This document shows, piece after piece, positions 44,291-52,355 of a stretch of DNA of 64,000 bases. The notes below the pieces were generated by a model. It did no database searches, had not been told where the DNA came from, and saw only the letters and a list, made by a program, of their open reading frames with translations. Position 1 is the first letter of the stretch. The number at the start of each line of letters is the position of its first letter. This DNA comes from Alphaproteobacteria bacterium (lineage in GTDB: Bacteria; Pseudomonadota; Alphaproteobacteria; Rhizobiales; Hyphomicrobiaceae), in the NCBI GenBank assembly GCA_019137195.1, contig JAGVSR010000097.1, positions 1-64,000 of the forward strand. The letters run 5' to 3'. Both the position numbers and the translations under genes were made by a program.

Positions 44291-46966
44291 ATGAAGTTTG
44301 CGACTTACCTCCCGATCGACGGCAAGCTCGGTGCGCTGACGGCGGCGCTCTCGGCCCGAAACGCGGCCGTGCTGGTTGCGCCTCCCGGCGCCGGCAAGAC
44401 GACCCGCGTGCCGCTGGCGCTCATGGACGAGCCTTGGCTCGGCGGCGGCAAGATTCTCGTGCTCGAGCCACGCCGGCTGGCGGCCCGCGGTGCGGCCGAG
44501 CGCATGGCGAAGACGCTCGGAGAGCGCGTGGGCGAGTCGATCGGTCTGCGGGCGCGACTGGTCTCGAAGACGGGACCCCGGACCCGGGTCGAGGTCGTGA
44601 CCGAAGGCGTGTTCACGCGCATGATCCTCGACGACCCGACGCTGGACGGGATCGGTGCGGTTCTCTTCGACGAGTTCCACGAGCGCTCGCTCGACGCAGA
44701 CCTCGGACTGGCGCTGGCGCTCGAAGCGCAGCGGGGCTTGCGCGAGGATTTGCGCATCCTCGTCATGTCAGCGACCCTCGACGGGGCGCGGGTGGCGGGT
44801 CTGCTCGGGCCAGACACGCCGGTCATCGACTGCGAGGGCCGCGCCTTTCCTGTCGAAACCCGCTATCTCGGCCGCTCGCAAACGGCCCGCATCGAGGACC
44901 AGGTCACGGAAGCGGTTCTGCGCGCACTGCGTGCGGACATCGGCTCCATCCTTGCGTTCCTGCCGGGGCAGGGCGAGATCCGGCGCGTCGAAGAGCGTCT
45001 CCGCGAGCGCATCAGCGGTCCCGACGTGGTACTCGCGCCGCTCTATGGCGCCATGGACATGGCGGCTCAGGATCGCGCAGTGGCTCCGGCACCCCAGGGG
45101 CAGCGCAAGGTGGTGCTCGCGACCTCGATCGCCGAAACCTCGCTCACCATAGACGGCGTGCGCGTGGTGATCGACTCGGGACTTGCGCGTGTGCCTCGCT
45201 TCGAGCCCGACGCGGGCGTGACGCGCCTGGAGACCGTACGTGTCTCGCGCGCCTCCGCCGACCAGCGCCGCGGTCGCGCGGGACGCACCGAGCCTGGCGT
45301 CTGCTATCGCCTTTGGGACGAGCCGCAGACGGCGAGCCTCGCGCCCTATGCCGATCCGGAGATGAAGGCCGCCGATCTTTCGGGGCTCCTGCTCGACTGC
45401 GCGGAGTGGGGCGTTACCGATCCCATGACGCTCGCATGGCTCGATCCTCCGCCTGCAGGCGCGCTCGATGCGGCACGGAGCGAGCTTTCGAGCATCGGGG
45501 CTCTCGACCAGCACGGACAGATCACGGCGGCGGGCAAGCGCATCCGCGCGCTGCCGCTCGCGCCACGGCTCGCGCGCATGGTGCTCGCGGCGTCGGAGTG
45601 GGGTGCTGAGGGCGAGGCGGCGGCGATCGCGGCCGTTCTCTCCGAGCGTGGGCTCGGCGGAAGCGATACGGACCTCGCGCACCGGCTCGACAATTTCCGC
45701 CGCGACCGCTCGCGGCGCGCCGAGGACATGCGCCGGATGGCGCAAGGCTGGGCGAGGATGGCACGTGACGGCAGGCGGGTGAGTGCCTCGCCCGATGTGA
45801 CGGAGGGCCAGGACACGGTATTCCGCTCTGCCTCGGAGGGAGGGAGCTCACCCGCCGCCCTCCTCGCGCTCGCCTATCCGGAGCGGGTCGCCAAGGCACG
45901 AGGCGCGCCAGGACAGTTTCTGCTCGCCAACGGGCGCGGGGCCAATCTCGACACGTCCGATGCTCTGGCACGGGCACCCTATCTCGTCGTCGCGGAGCTA
46001 CAGGGCTCGGCAGCGGCGACGCGCATCCTCGCTGCGGCGGCACTCGACGAGAGCGAGCTGCTCGAAATCGCCGGAGGCCGCATCAGCGAGCGCAACGAGG
46101 TGAGCTTCGACCGCGCGGCGGAGGCGGTGCGCGGGCGGCGCGTCCGTCGGCTCGACGCGATCGTCCTCAAGAGCGAACCCATGGCAGTGCCGCAAGGGCC
46201 CGAGACTGCGGACGCACTGGCCGATGGCGTCGCGGGTCTTGGCATCGCGCGCCTGCCGTGGAGCAAAGCGCAGATCCAGCTGAGAGACCGCGTGGCGTTC
46301 CTGAGGGCGGCGGACTGCTCGCCCACGGAGCGCCCTCTCCCTGGTGGGGAGGGGATCGGCGAGCGAGGACGCTCGGAGCTGATCGTCAGGGAGTCCGCCA
46401 GGTCCACATCCTCGCCCACGACAAGGGAGGGAGCTCGGCAAGTAGCTCCCGGACCCGAACGGGCGGGGAATAGCGAGTGGCCCGATCTCTCCGATGCGGC
46501 ACTGGCGAAGACAGTCAGGATGTGGCTGGCGCCGTTCCTCGACGGCAAGACACGGCTCGCGGACATCGGTACCGACGACCTGGGGCAGGCCCTCGACGCT
46601 CTCATCCCGTGGCCCCTGAAGCGACGGCTCGACGAGGAGGCGCCGACGCACTTCGAGGCACCGACGGGTAACCGGCACGCCATCGACTACGAGGGCGCGG
46701 GCGCGCCGGCGCTCCACATCCGCGTGCAGGAGCTGTTCGGGCTGAAAGAGCATCCGTCGATTGCCAAGGGCCGGCTGCCACTGACACTCAACCTGCTCTC
46801 GCCGGCGCAGCGGCCGATCCAGATCACGCGAGACCTGCCGGGATTCTGGGCGGGCTCATGGAGCGCGGTCAAAGCGGAGATGAAGGGCCGCTATCCGCGT
46901 CACCCGTGGCCCGACGACCCCGCCAACGCGATGCCGACCGCTCGCGCGAAACCGCGGGGAACGTGA
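44291..46966 (+). CDS. hrpB: ATP-dependent helicase HrpB
   Basis: About 891 residues of a DEAH-type helicase. Walker A is PPGAGKTT at 31-38, the box II is DEFH at 127-130, then SATLDG, TSIAETSLTIDGVRVVIDSG, and QRRGRAGRTEPGVCYRLW. The C-terminal DUF (PDLSDAAL... RYPRHPWPDDP) is the diagnostic HrpB region. HrpB is a putative RNA helicase of unclear role. Between FLRAAD and EWPDLSD an extra 53 codons (46316-46474) interrupt the normally continuous stretch; that segment looks like an intergenic repeat read in frame. The start could also be the GTG at 44279. Confidence 0.93.
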   Translation: MKFATYLPIDGKLGALTAALSARNAAVLVAPPGAGKTTRVPLALMDEPWLGGGKILVLEPRRLAARGAAERMAKTLGERVGESIGLRARLVSKTGPRTRVEVVTEGVFTRMILDDPTLDGIGAVLFDEFHERSLDADLGLALALEAQRGLREDLRILVMSATLDGARVAGLLGPDTPVIDCEGRAFPVETRYLGRSQTARIEDQVTEAVLRALRADIGSILAFLPGQGEIRRVEERLRERISGPDVVLAPLYGAMDMAAQDRAVAPAPQGQRKVVLATSIAETSLTIDGVRVVIDSGLARVPRFEPDAGVTRLETVRVSRASADQRRGRAGRTEPGVCYRLWDEPQTASLAPYADPEMKAADLSGLLLDCAEWGVTDPMTLAWLDPPPAGALDAARSELSSIGALDQHGQITAAGKRIRALPLAPRLARMVLAASEWGAEGEAAAIAAVLSERGLGGSDTDLAHRLDNFRRDRSRRAEDMRRMAQGWARMARDGRRVSASPDVTEGQDTVFRSASEGGSSPAALLALAYPERVAKARGAPGQFLLANGRGANLDTSDALARAPYLVVAELQGSAAATRILAAAALDESELLEIAGGRISERNEVSFDRAAEAVRGRRVRRLDAIVLKSEPMAVPQGPETADALADGVAGLGIARLPWSKAQIQLRDRVAFLRAADCSPTERPLPGGEGIGERGRSELIVRESARSTSSPTTREGARQVAPGPERAGNSEWPDLSDAALAKTVRMWLAPFLDGKTRLADIGTDDLGQALDALIPWPLKRRLDEEAPTHFEAPTGNRHAIDYEGAGAPALHIRVQELFGLKEHPSIAKGRLPLTLNLLSPAQRPIQITRDLPGFWAGSWSAVKAEMKGRYPRHPWPDDPANAMPTARAKPRGT
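46316..46474 (+). repeat. In-frame repeat-like insertion within hrpB
   Basis: 159 bases encode 53 residues (CSPTERPLPGGEGIGERGR and onward) absent from the usual HrpB chain. The DNA has inverted pyrimidine/purine blocks (CCCTCTCCCTGGTGGGGAGGGGATCGG, split as CCCTCTCCC and GGGGAGGGG) of the same type as the intergenic element at 30815-30960. Its length is a multiple of three and has no stop, so the frame is kept. Confidence 0.6.
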
Positions 46967-47016
46967 GGGTGACACCCGTCATCCCGCGCACGGGACAACG
47001 GCTCAGCGACGGGAGA

Positions 47017-47508
47017 TCAAGCTGCGTCGTGGCGGGCCTGGGTCGCGACCGGGAAGAGCACGTCGAAGCGGCGCTTCTCGTCGGCGACCTTCTTGGAATC
47101 GTCGAGGAAGATCTGGATGACAGGACGGCGCGGATCGATCACGAGGCCATTGTCTGGTGCCCACGCCTCGCGCAACGTCTGGGTCGCGGCCTGCAGCGTG
47201 TCGCCGCCGACGTGGCGGCGGCGGGCGTACGCGCCACCCGGCAGACGGCGGTAGGCGAAGTCCTTGGTGATCCACTCCTGGTAGCCGTCGATCATCTCGA
47301 TGCAGGCATCGTAGCGGCACTTCTCAGGCGCGGTCACCGACGGGTCGTCGAGCATGAGACCGTAGCGGGTGCCGACGCTGGCGCGCATGCCGGTGTCGTC
47401 GAGCCACTTGAAAACCTTGTCCCACGCCTCGTGCGCCGAGCGGGCATAGGGCCCCTGCGCGCGGATGTAGGCCATGTTCAACGGCCGCAAATAGACAAAA
47501 CCGCTCAT
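47017..47508 (-). CDS. GyrI-like effector-binding domain protein
   Basis: 163 residues without a DNA-binding domain. FVYLRPLNMAYIRAQGPYARS, then GLMLDDPSVTAPEKCRYDACIEM and FAYRRLPGGAYARRRHVG, match the GyrI-like/AraC effector-binding (SOUL-like beta-alpha) fold. GyrI (SbmC) in E. coli protects gyrase. Stand-alone copies bind or hydrolyse small molecules. It is convergent with hrpB and upstream of no obvious partner. The start is the ATG at 47508. Confidence 0.85.
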   Translation of the reverse strand: MSGFVYLRPLNMAYIRAQGPYARSAHEAWDKVFKWLDDTGMRASVGTRYGLMLDDPSVTAPEKCRYDACIEMIDGYQEWITKDFAYRRLPGGAYARRRHVGGDTLQAATQTLREAWAPDNGLVIDPRRPVIQIFLDDSKKVADEKRRFDVLFPVATQARHDAA

Positions 47509-47684
47509 GTCAGCCCCTCACCTATCCCACCATTGCGGCGTCCCGGACAAGCCGGGTGCCTCTCGCGGCAAACTACCTACAATGCCTAGAGGTGTGCTTA
47601 AGCCGATCAGTAAAATTGCTCACAGTTCAAGGGCTATACTTAAGCTGATTCGGACGGTTTTCGACCGCGCAGCAGGCGCCTTGG

Positions 47685-48593
47685 TCAAACGGAAAGGGCG
47701 GCCCTCAGAGTGAGTAGGTCGCGCCAAGCCTGACGTTTTCCCGCCGGGGTGCGCAGCAGGTAGGCAGGATGGAGCATCGGCATCGCGCGCGACCTGTGGG
47801 CGCCGAACGTCACCTCCGACCACTGGCCACGGATGCGCATGATGCCTTCCGTCACGTCGAGCACGTGCTTCGCCGCCGCGCCACCCAGCGGAATGATGAC
47901 GTCGGGAGCGACGAGCTCGACCTGGCGCTCGAGGAACGGCCGGCAGGCTTGCGCCTCCTGGGGCGTCGGCGTGCGGTTCCCGGGCGGGCGCCAGTAGACG
48001 ATGTTGGTGATGTGAACCATGCTCTCGTCGAGGCCGATCGCGGCGAGCATGCGGTCGAGAAGCTGGCCGGCGGGACCAACGAACGGCCTGCCGGCGAGAT
48101 CCTCCTCGCGACCCGGGGCCTCGCCGATGAGCATCACGCGCGCTTTCGGCGCTCCACGATAGAAGCAGAGGCTCTTGGCTGTCGCCTTCAAGGCGCAGCC
48201 GGTAAAGGCGGCAAGCGCGGCGCCGAGCTCGTCGATCGTGGCGGCGGCGCGCGCCGCAGTGCGAGCCGCAGTCTCGGCGGCATCCGGCGGGGTCGCCTGG
48301 GGCAAGCGCGGAGCCGGCGCCGTTGCAGGCAGAGGACGCCCGATGAGAGACGCCCGTGCCGGCGCGGGGCTTGCCGGGACGGCCGGCGGCCGGTTCGCGA
48401 CAGCCGCCAGGGCCGGCGCTTCGGCTACGTCTCCCGTCGCCGTGCCTGCGCTCAAGCTCCAGCCGGCGCCCGGCGGCCGGCCGGGGCGCGCGAGCCAATT
48501 CTCGGGCTCGTCGGAGAGCGCGCAGTCGACCCCCATGTCGCGATACCACGCGAGGAGCGCTGCAAGCCCGGGCCGATCATCGACGTCGGTCAT
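47685..48593 (-). CDS. Uracil-DNA glycosylase, type 4/5-like family
   Basis: 302 residues from the ATG at 48593. Residues 1-110 are a variable Ala/Pro-rich head. The UDG-4/5 core covers 120-302: [20 protein letters not shown] at 157-176 (the uracil/water-activating loop), [13 protein letters not shown], and the closing motif HPAYLLR. Only some of the four [4Fe-4S] cysteines of thermophilic type 4 enzymes are in place (C133, C143, then one in QACRPFL), so cluster binding needs checking. It removes uracil from DNA. It is divergent from ETF-QO, a conserved arrangement in the order. Confidence 0.88.
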   Translation of the reverse strand: MTDVDDRPGLAALLAWYRDMGVDCALSDEPENWLARPGRPPGAGWSLSAGTATGDVAEAPALAAVANRPPAVPASPAPARASLIGRPLPATAPAPRLPQATPPDAAETAARTAARAAATIDELGAALAAFTGCALKATAKSLCFYRGAPKARVMLIGEAPGREEDLAGRPFVGPAGQLLDRMLAAIGLDESMVHITNIVYWRPPGNRTPTPQEAQACRPFLERQVELVAPDVIIPLGGAAAKHVLDVTEGIMRIRGQWSEVTFGAHRSRAMPMLHPAYLLRTPAGKRQAWRDLLTLRAALSV

Positions 48594-48797
48594 GGCCGGA
48601 ACCATAGCGCGGTGCAGCAAACGGGAGCAACCGGATACGGCAATGCCTCCGGTCGGAATTGGGCAGAGGGTCCGGGTGCCGCAGACGGCTTCGCACGCTG
48701 TGGCGGATGGGCCGCGCGCGCTTGACCTAGGCCCCAATGCGGGTCAAACCCAAGGCTCGAAAAAACGCAAAAACCGATCCAGCAAGGACCGCAAGAA

Positions 48798-50480
48798 ATG
48801 GCACGCGAAGACGCCGCCCTGCCGCCGCGGGAGGCCATGGAATTCGATGTCGTGATCGTGGGCGCGGGCCCGTCCGGGCTCGCTGCCGCCATCCGGCTGA
48901 AGCAGCTTGCCGCCGCCGCGAACAAGGAGATCTCCGTCGTCGTGCTCGAAAAGGGCTCGGAGGTGGGCGCGCACATCCTTTCCGGCGCGGTCATCGATCC
49001 CGTCGGCATCAACCGCCTCATCCCCGACTGGAAGGCCAAGGGCGCGCCGATCGAGACCGAGGTGAAGAAGGACCGATTCCTGGTGCTCGGACCCGCGGGC
49101 GAGATGAGCCTGCCGGCCATTCTGATGCCGCCCCTCATGAGCAACCACGGGTGCTACATCGTCTCTCTCGGTCAGGTCACGCGCTGGCTCGGCGAGCAGG
49201 CAGCCGAGGCAGGCGTCGAGATCTATCCCGGGTTCGCGGCAACCGAGGTGCTCTACGACGCGACGGGCAACGTGGTCGGCGTGGCGACGGGCGACATGGG
49301 CGTCGGGCGCGACGGAAAGCCCAAGGACAGCTTCACGCGCGGCATGGAGCTTCGCGGCAAGTACACGCTCATCGCCGAAGGCGCGCGCGGGTCGCTCGCC
49401 AAGACGCTCATCAAGCGCTACGGCCTCGACCAGGGCCGGGAGCCGCAGAAGTTCGGCATCGGAATCAAGGAGCTGTGGGAGGTGGCGCCCGGGAAGCACC
49501 AGCCCGGACTGGTGCAGCACTCGTTCGGCTGGCCGCTCGATAACCGGACGGGCGGCGGATCGTTCCTCTACCACTACGGCAAGAACCTGGTGGCGGTCGG
49601 CTTCGTCGTGCATCTCAACTACCACAACCCCTACATCTCGCCCTACGACGAGTTCCAGCGCTTCAAGACGCACGAGGCGATCCGTGGCGTGCTCGAAGGC
49701 GGCCGTCGCATCGCCTACGGGGCGCGCGCGATCACCGAAGGCGGCTGGCAGTCGATGCCGAAGCTCACGTTCCCGGGTGGAGCGCTGCTCGGCTGCTCAG
49801 CGGGACTCCTCAACGTGCCTCGCATCAAGGGCAGCCACAATGCCATCCTGTCGGGCATCGAGGCGGCGGAGTCGGTCTTCGAGGCGCTCGGGGCAAACCG
49901 TGAGCACGACGAGCACACGGCGTACGAGCAGCGCGTGCGCGAGGGCGCAATCGGCCGCGACTTGAAGAAGGTGCGCAACTCGAAGCCGATGTGGTCGAGG
50001 CTCGGCACGGCGCTCGGCATCCCGCTCGGCGGCGTCGATATGTGGATGCGTACGCTCTTTGCCGGCTGGTCGCCGTTCGGCACGTGGCGCCACGGCAAGC
50101 CCGACCATGCGACGCTCGAGAAGGCGCGGCGCGTCGATCCGATCGACTACCCGAAGCCCGACGGCAAGCTCACGTTCGACAAGCTCACCAACGTGTCGTT
50201 CTCGGCCACCAACCACGAGGAGGACCAGCCTGTCCACCTGCGGCTGGCCGATCCCTCGATCCCGATCGATCACAACCTGCCCGAATGGGACGAGCCGGCG
50301 CAGCGCTACTGCCCGGCCGGCGTCTACGAGATCGTCGAGGACGAGAAGGGTCATCCGCGGTTCCAGATCAACGCGCAGAACTGCGTCCACTGCAAGACGT
50401 GCGATATCAAGGATCCATCGCAGAACATCACCTGGACCTGCCCCGAAGGCGGCGGGGGCCCGAACTACGCGGAGATGTAG
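48798..50480 (+). CDS. Electron transfer flavoprotein-ubiquinone oxidoreductase
   Basis: 560 residues. The FAD motif GAGPSG is at 22-27 after VVIV. Then come SGAVIDP, the ubiquinone-binding SMPKLTFPGGALLGCSAGLLN region, and a C-terminal [4Fe-4S] domain with C529, C532, C535 (CVHCKTC) and C548, followed by PEGGGGPNYAEM. It passes electrons from acyl-CoA and related dehydrogenases, via ETF, to ubiquinone at the inner membrane. Length and all motifs are canonical. No ETF alpha/beta genes are adjacent. Confidence 0.97.
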   Translation: MAREDAALPPREAMEFDVVIVGAGPSGLAAAIRLKQLAAAANKEISVVVLEKGSEVGAHILSGAVIDPVGINRLIPDWKAKGAPIETEVKKDRFLVLGPAGEMSLPAILMPPLMSNHGCYIVSLGQVTRWLGEQAAEAGVEIYPGFAATEVLYDATGNVVGVATGDMGVGRDGKPKDSFTRGMELRGKYTLIAEGARGSLAKTLIKRYGLDQGREPQKFGIGIKELWEVAPGKHQPGLVQHSFGWPLDNRTGGGSFLYHYGKNLVAVGFVVHLNYHNPYISPYDEFQRFKTHEAIRGVLEGGRRIAYGARAITEGGWQSMPKLTFPGGALLGCSAGLLNVPRIKGSHNAILSGIEAAESVFEALGANREHDEHTAYEQRVREGAIGRDLKKVRNSKPMWSRLGTALGIPLGGVDMWMRTLFAGWSPFGTWRHGKPDHATLEKARRVDPIDYPKPDGKLTFDKLTNVSFSATNHEEDQPVHLRLADPSIPIDHNLPEWDEPAQRYCPAGVYEIVEDEKGHPRFQINAQNCVHCKTCDIKDPSQNITWTCPEGGGGPNYAEM

Positions 50481-50719
50481 CGCGCCCGGCGGTCGTCTGC
50501 CCGCCTTGAGCCGACGGATGCAACGAGCGACGCGTGCCGTCTCCCCTGGTGCCGGAGCGAGGGCGGCAGGGCCCGAACGGCGCGGAGACACGGGCGGCAA
50601 TCCAGAGCGGCGGTTGCGCCGCCGGCCGTCCAGTGCCAGATACGCGGACCGCTCGCATCGAGCGCGTTGGCGGTCGTTCGCCCGCCGCAGGCTCTGGCTG
50701 CAGCACACTGGGGACGATC

Positions 50720-51115
50720 ATGCCCGATTTCACCTCGCACTTCGGCATCGCACTCGCCGTCGCGCTCGTTCTCGATTGGCTCAGAACGCGGACAGGGCGG
50801 CAGTCCGCTCCGATGCCGCCGTCTGGCGAGCGAGCGAGAGCGTCGGTCGTCAGCCGGCCTGGCGAGCGAGCGTTTCGCGCGACGGCGAACGATCCCGCGA
50901 CGCCGGGGCCGCTGCTTTTCGATCGCCTGCTCGGCGCGATCTGGCGCTCGACGGCCGCGCTCTTCATCGGCTTTCTAGGATCGGCGTTCCTAGCCGGCAT
51001 GATCGAGCAAGCACTCGACGTACCCATTCCCTACGGCTCGCCGCGCATGCTCGCCTTGCTCGTGCTCGTTACCGTGGCGGCCTGGGCGCTGATTTCCGGG
51101 TTGCGACGGAGCTGA
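50720..51115 (+). CDS. Small two-helix membrane protein
   Basis: 131 residues from the ATG at 50720, preceded by GGGGAC. There are hydrophobic helices at about 8-21 (FGIALAVALVLDWL), 73-95 (IWRSTAALFIGFLGSAFLAG) and 107-125 (LALLVLVTVAAWALI), with a charged loop of 45 residues after the first. No family recognised. The frame is open upstream for another 60 codons without membrane or family signals. It lies between ETF-QO and an SDR gene on the same strand. Confidence 0.6.
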   Translation: MPDFTSHFGIALAVALVLDWLRTRTGRQSAPMPPSGERARASVVSRPGERAFRATANDPATPGPLLFDRLLGAIWRSTAALFIGFLGSAFLAGMIEQALDVPIPYGSPRMLALLVLVTVAAWALISGLRRS

Positions 51116-51267
51116 GCGGCACGCGCGGCGGCGCACGGGGCTCGGAGGAGCGGCGATCGGTGCCAACCGCCGCCGAGGCGCTTCCAGCCCTGCACCTTCC
51201 CCTCAAAAGGAAGGGGCATCGAGCACCAAGGGCGTCGCGCCGCCGTGAGCTACAGGATGGAGACCCC

Positions 51268-52095
51268 ATGACCGAGCGCTCTATTCTCATTACCGGCTGC
51301 TCGTCCGGCATCGGGCTCGCTTCGGCCAAAGTCATGAAGGCGCGCGGCTGGCGGGTGCTGGCGACGGCGCGCGCCGACGCCGATCTCGCCATGCTCGAGA
51401 ACGACGTGGGGGTGGAAGCGCTTTTTCTCGAAATGGCGGACGCGAACTCGGTCGCTGCGTGTGCCGAGGATGCGCTCGGACGTACCCAGGGAAAGCTTTT
51501 CGCCCTCTTCAACAATGCTGCTTACGGGCAGGTCGGCGCGGTCGAGGATCTATCGAGCGACGTTCTCAGGCGGCAACTCGAAGTCAACCTCGTCAGCCAG
51601 CACGAACTCGTGCGCCGCGTTCTGCCCGCGATGCGGCGCAACGGGGCGGGACGCATCGTGCAGTGCTCGTCGGTGCTTGGCCTCGTCGCGACGCCGTGGC
51701 GCGGCGCCTATTGTGCGTCCAAGTTCGCGCTCGAGGCGCTTTCCGATGCCATGCGACACGAGCTTCACGGCACGGAAATCTACATCTCGCTCATCGAGCC
51801 GGGCCCGATCCGGACGCGGTTCGTGGAGCACGCGCTCGCGAACCTCAAGGCGACCGTCGATATGGAGGCGTCGCCGCACGCGGCAACATACCGGGCGCGA
51901 CTCGCGGCCATGGAGCGGGGCGGGGCCTCGACTTTCAAGCACGAACCGGAAGCGGTGGCGGCGAGGCTCGTTCATGCGGTCGAGAGCCCGCGGCCCCGCC
52001 GGCGCTATTACGTGACGGCGCCGACCTGGTTCGCGGCCATCGGCAAGCGGGTTCTGCCGCCCGGAATCGGCGACTGGCTGGCGCGCCGGAGCTGA
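51268..52095 (+). CDS. Short-chain dehydrogenase/reductase
   Basis: 275 residues of a classical SDR. The cofactor motif TGCSSGIG is at 9-16. NNAAYG, VNLVSQHELVRRVLPAM, SSVLG and the catalytic YxxxK in YCASKFALE follow, then PGPIRT. The substrate is unknown. Family members with this TGCSSGIG-type N-terminus are often retinol/steroid-type or 17-beta-HSD-like. The ATG at 51268 is preceded by GGATGGAG. A much longer upstream frame is open, but its codons are shadows of ETF-QO. An intergenic repeat lies before it (51186-51225). Confidence 0.92.
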   Translation: MTERSILITGCSSGIGLASAKVMKARGWRVLATARADADLAMLENDVGVEALFLEMADANSVAACAEDALGRTQGKLFALFNNAAYGQVGAVEDLSSDVLRRQLEVNLVSQHELVRRVLPAMRRNGAGRIVQCSSVLGLVATPWRGAYCASKFALEALSDAMRHELHGTEIYISLIEPGPIRTRFVEHALANLKATVDMEASPHAATYRARLAAMERGGASTFKHEPEAVAARLVHAVESPRPRRRYYVTAPTWFAAIGKRVLPPGIGDWLARRS

Positions 52096-52355
52096 ACTCT
52101 ACTCCCCCAAGGAAAGGGGCAGGGTAGAGGCTGGGTACCCGAGCCGGCCAGCGTCACACCCGGAGAGGCAGACCGTCGAGCATGACATCGTCAACCCTGG
52201 CTGCGCCGGCAACTGCCCAGAGGAAGTGGCGGATCCCAGCAAGCGGCCAATTCGGTTGCGAGACGATTGGGCGAGCGGCGGAGCCGTGCTAACGCAATGG
52301 ACCGTCGCCAGCTCTTCCATCCCGGGGTCGGCGCGAGCAGGGGGACCTTGGACGC

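Noticed and set aside
44272-45609. 445-codon frame overlapping the start of hrpB
   Set aside because: Shadow in another frame; the helicase motifs lie in the neighbouring frame.
50059-51267. Long upstream extension of the SDR gene
   Set aside because: It overlaps ETF-QO in another frame and has no domain; the TGCSSGIG motif begins just after the ATG at 51268.
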